A stretch of 64,000 nt of DNA from Microcella sp. GTDB lineage: Bacteria > Actinomycetota > Actinomycetes > Actinomycetales > Microbacteriaceae. The position numbers and the translations under genes were made by a program. The stretch spans positions 434,001 to 498,000 of the forward strand of contig NZ_JAHHDS010000003.1 of the NCBI RefSeq assembly GCF_019739195.1, written 5' to 3'. Shown here piece by piece: positions 61,800-64,000 of this stretch (positions are counted from its first letter, which is position 1; the number at the start of each line of letters is the position of its first letter). The notes beneath the pieces are model-generated. The model searched no databases and was not told where the DNA came from. It worked only from the letters and a program-made list of their open reading frames with translations.

Positions 61800-63221
61800 A
61801 TGACCATCGACACCGCGCTGGCACCCTCGGGCGTCGCGCTCGACGCCGCCACCGAGGCAGACCTGCAGCAGAAGGCGAAAGACCACCTCTGGATGCACTT
61901 TGCCCGCCAGTCGGGCATGGAGGCCGGCAACGGCGTGCCCATCATCGTGCGCGGCGAGGGCCACCACGTCTATGACTCGCACGGCAAGAAGTACATCGAC
62001 GGCCTCTCGGGCCTCTTCGTCGTACAGGTCGGTCACGGCCGTGAGCGCCTCGCGGAGGCGGCACGCAAGCAGGCAGAAGAACTCGCGTTCTTCCCGCTCT
62101 GGTCTTACGCGCACCCCACGGCGATCGAGCTCGCTGACCGACTTGCCGACTACGCGCCTGGTGACCTCAACCGCGTGTTCTTCACCACCGGTGGTGGCGA
62201 GGCCGTCGAGTCTGCCTGGAAGCTCGCGAAGCAGTACTTCAAGCTCACCGGCAAGCCCATGAAACACAAGGTCATCTCGCGCGCCATCGCCTACCACGGC
62301 ACGCCGCAGGGCGCCCTCGCGATCACGGGCATCCCCGGCATGAAAGAGATGTTCGAGCCGCTCACCCCCGGTGGCTTCCGCGTGCCGAATACCAACTACT
62401 ACCGAGCCGAAGAGATGGGCTTCCACGGCTCGCTCGAAGAGTTCGGGCAGTGGGCCGCGAACCGCATCGAAGAGGCGATCCTGTTCGAGGGCCCCGACAC
62501 CGTCGCGGCCGTCTTCCTCGAGCCGGTGCAGAACTCGGGCGGCTGCTTCCCGCCTCCCCCCGGCTACTTCTCCCGAGTGCGCGAGATCTGCGACAAGTAC
62601 GACGTGCTGCTGGTGAGCGATGAGGTCATCTGCGCCTACGGCCGCATCGGCGAGATGTTCGCGTGCACGGCCCTCGGCTACGTGCCCGACATCATCACCT
62701 CGGCCAAGGGCCTCACGAGCGGCTACTCGCCACTCGGCGCGATGATCGTGAGCGACCGGCTCTACGAGCCCTTCAAGCACGGGCAGACGGCGTTCTATCA
62801 CGGCTACACCTTCGCCGGGCATCCGGTGTCGGCCGCCGTCGCCCTCGAGAACCTGAACATCATGGAAGAAGAGGGCATTCTCGAGCACGTGCGCGAGAAC
62901 TCGCCCAAGTTCCGTGCGGCTCTCGAGCGACTGAAAGACCTGCCGATCGTCGGCGACGTGCGTGGCGAGGGCTACTTCTTCGGCATCGAGCTCGTCAAGA
63001 ACAAAGAAACGAAAGAGACCTTCAACGAGGCCGAGTCCGAGCGCCTGCTGCGCGGCTTCCTCTCGAAGGCGCTCTTCGACGCCGGGCTCTACTGCCGTGC
63101 CGACGACCGAGGCGACCCCGTCATTCAGCTCGCTCCCCCGTTGACGATCGGGCCGGCCGAGTTCGACGAGATCGAGGGCATTCTGCGTCGCGTGCTGACC
63201 GAAGCGGGAACACTGCTCTGA
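61800..63221 (+). CDS. Class III PLP aminotransferase, putative polyamine/omega-amine aminotransferase
   Basis: 473 residues. PLP enzyme: GLSGLFVVQVGHGRERLAEAA, TTGGGEAVESAWKLAKQYF, AYHGTPQGALAITG, EPVQNSGGCFPPPPGYF, VSDEVICAYGRIGEMF and Schiff-base Lys in TSAKGLTSG. Groups with omega-amino acid or putrescine:pyruvate aminotransferases, transferring an amine to a keto acid. ATG at 61800 follows AAGGAG 6 bases away; ATG at 61740, overlapping the Lrp stop, would add 20 residues. Pairs with the dehydrogenase to take an amine through its aldehyde to an acid. Confidence 0.9.
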   Translation: MTIDTALAPSGVALDAATEADLQQKAKDHLWMHFARQSGMEAGNGVPIIVRGEGHHVYDSHGKKYIDGLSGLFVVQVGHGRERLAEAARKQAEELAFFPLWSYAHPTAIELADRLADYAPGDLNRVFFTTGGGEAVESAWKLAKQYFKLTGKPMKHKVISRAIAYHGTPQGALAITGIPGMKEMFEPLTPGGFRVPNTNYYRAEEMGFHGSLEEFGQWAANRIEEAILFEGPDTVAAVFLEPVQNSGGCFPPPPGYFSRVREICDKYDVLLVSDEVICAYGRIGEMFACTALGYVPDIITSAKGLTSGYSPLGAMIVSDRLYEPFKHGQTAFYHGYTFAGHPVSAAVALENLNIMEEEGILEHVRENSPKFRAALERLKDLPIVGDVRGEGYFFGIELVKNKETKETFNEAESERLLRGFLSKALFDAGLYCRADDRGDPVIQLAPPLTIGPAEFDEIEGILRRVLTEAGTLL

Positions 63222-64000
63222 GCACGAACTCCCCTGCCCGCCGCGCTGATGAGAGTAGAAGCATCGACTACCGGGGCCTGAGCTACTGGCACGCCACGGT
63301 CGAGGACGACTTGACGCCCCGCCTTGCCCTCGATGGCGACCTCGACACCGACGTCGCCATCGTGGGCGCAGGTCTCACCGGCCTGTGGACGGCGCACGAA
63401 CTGCTCAAGCGCGATCCCGGCTTGCGCATCACCGTTCTCGAGAAGAACATCGCGGGCTTCGGCGCGTCGGGTCGCAACGGCGGCTGGTGCAGCGCCCTGT
63501 TCCCCGCATCGACGACCGCGCTCGAGAAGAAGCACGGCCGCGAGGCCGCGCTCGCCATGCGGCGCGCGATGGTCTCCACGGTCGACGAGGTCGGCGCGGT
63601 GGCCGCTGCCGCGGGCATCGACTGCGACTACGAGCGCGGCGGCACGATCGTCTTCGCACGCAGCGATGCCCAGTGGCGCGCCGCGCAGCACGAGGTCGAC
63701 GTGGCGCGCGGCTACGGCGTCGATGCCCTCGAGCTCTGGGGCGCCGAGCGCGTCCATGCACGGGATGCCCGGGGTGCGGTCTACGACCCGGCCTGCGCCC
63801 GCCTGCATCCGGCCGCCCTCGTGCGCGGGCTCGCTCGCACTGTCGAGCAGCAGGGTGCGGTCATCCACGAGCAGACGACGGTCGAGAGCTGGCAGCCGGG
63901 CCTGGTGCGCACCGACCGCGGCGCCGTGCGCGCCCGTTACATCATCACCGCGCTCGAGGGCTACGGTGCCACCGTGGCGCAGTCGAAGCGGCGCATCCTG
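63218..64000 (+). CDS. FAD-dependent amine oxidoreductase (PuuB-like), C-terminus beyond window
   Basis: Partial: 261 codons to the window edge without a stop. DAO-type FAD fold: VAIVGAGLTGLWTAHELL (Rossmann GxGxxG), ITVLEKNIAGFGASGRNGGWCSALFP, as in gamma-glutamylputrescine oxidase and related enzymes. Homologues begin a little before YRGLSYWH, but no ATG, GTG or TTG occurs in this frame there; the only candidate is CTG at 63218, which overlaps the aminotransferase stop as CTGA. Same operon. Would oxidise a primary or secondary amine to an aldehyde for the dehydrogenase. Confidence 0.8.
   Translation, partial: MSTNSPARRADESRSIDYRGLSYWHATVEDDLTPRLALDGDLDTDVAIVGAGLTGLWTAHELLKRDPGLRITVLEKNIAGFGASGRNGGWCSALFPASTTALEKKHGREAALAMRRAMVSTVDEVGAVAAAAGIDCDYERGGTIVFARSDAQWRAAQHEVDVARGYGVDALELWGAERVHARDARGAVYDPACARLHPAALVRGLARTVEQQGAVIHEQTTVESWQPGLVRTDRGAVRARYIITALEGYGATVAQSKRRIL

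Overview
This window is GC-rich, densely packed DNA with short intergenic gaps, many GTG starts and many 4-base ATGA/GTGA gene overlaps. Gene content (a nusA-ylxR-infB-rbfA block next to proS and ispG, a dxr-M50 protease pair, an actinobacterial kinase/phosphatase/FHA set) points to a high-GC actinobacterium, most likely of the Microbacteriaceae. That placement is inferred from gene order and style, not from a marker gene. Many genes appear leaderless: a TAnnnT -10 box sits 6 to 9 bases before the start codon. I saw no rRNA, tRNA, CRISPR array, insertion sequence or prophage.

Layout. 1-4132: housekeeping genes (M20 peptidase end, glycerophosphodiesterase, NAD-binding/DUF2867 protein, mutY, a small membrane protein). 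4136-19363: a large nucleoside uptake and breakdown locus. A PucR-type regulator and two divergent SUMF1-domain proteins stand at one end. A 13-gene minus-strand run follows, with ribokinase, a DeoC-like aldolase, a GntR regulator, two nucleoside hydrolases, a complete ECF transporter (S, two A, T), two uridine-phosphorylase-like enzymes and two MFS transporters. Both ends and one internal leader carry TGCTCA/TGAGCA half-sites. 19530-29380: SdpI-like protein, rbfA, infB, ylxR, nusA, proS, ispG, then the scoAB CoA-transferase. 29525-34765: thiolase, M50 site-2 protease, dxr, an FKBP lipoprotein and an OsmC-like protein. 34824-42783: GABA aminotransferase, asparaginase, a potDABC polyamine ABC transporter and alanine dehydrogenase.

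42786-59688 is the most unusual part: a nine-gene minus-strand operon running FHA protein, PP2C phosphatase, Ser/Thr kinase, a 1971-residue surface protein with Ig/cadherin-like and fibronectin III repeats, MoxR ATPase, DUF58 protein, a transglutaminase-fold membrane protein that has lost its catalytic Cys and His, a zinc-ribbon/FHA protein and an EccC/EssC-like FtsK ATPase. It looks like a phospho-regulated envelope or export machine, but no WXG100 substrate gene is present. 59716-64000: a second polyamine-catabolism locus with an aldehyde dehydrogenase, Lrp regulator, class III aminotransferase and an FAD amine oxidase that runs off the window and seems to start at CTG.

RNA-level features deserve attention: a perfect 23-bp inverted repeat across the nusA stop codon, a hairpin holding the infB Shine-Dalgarno sequence, a C6/G6-rich structured region between ispG and proS, and a 15-bp hairpin inside the ECF operon.
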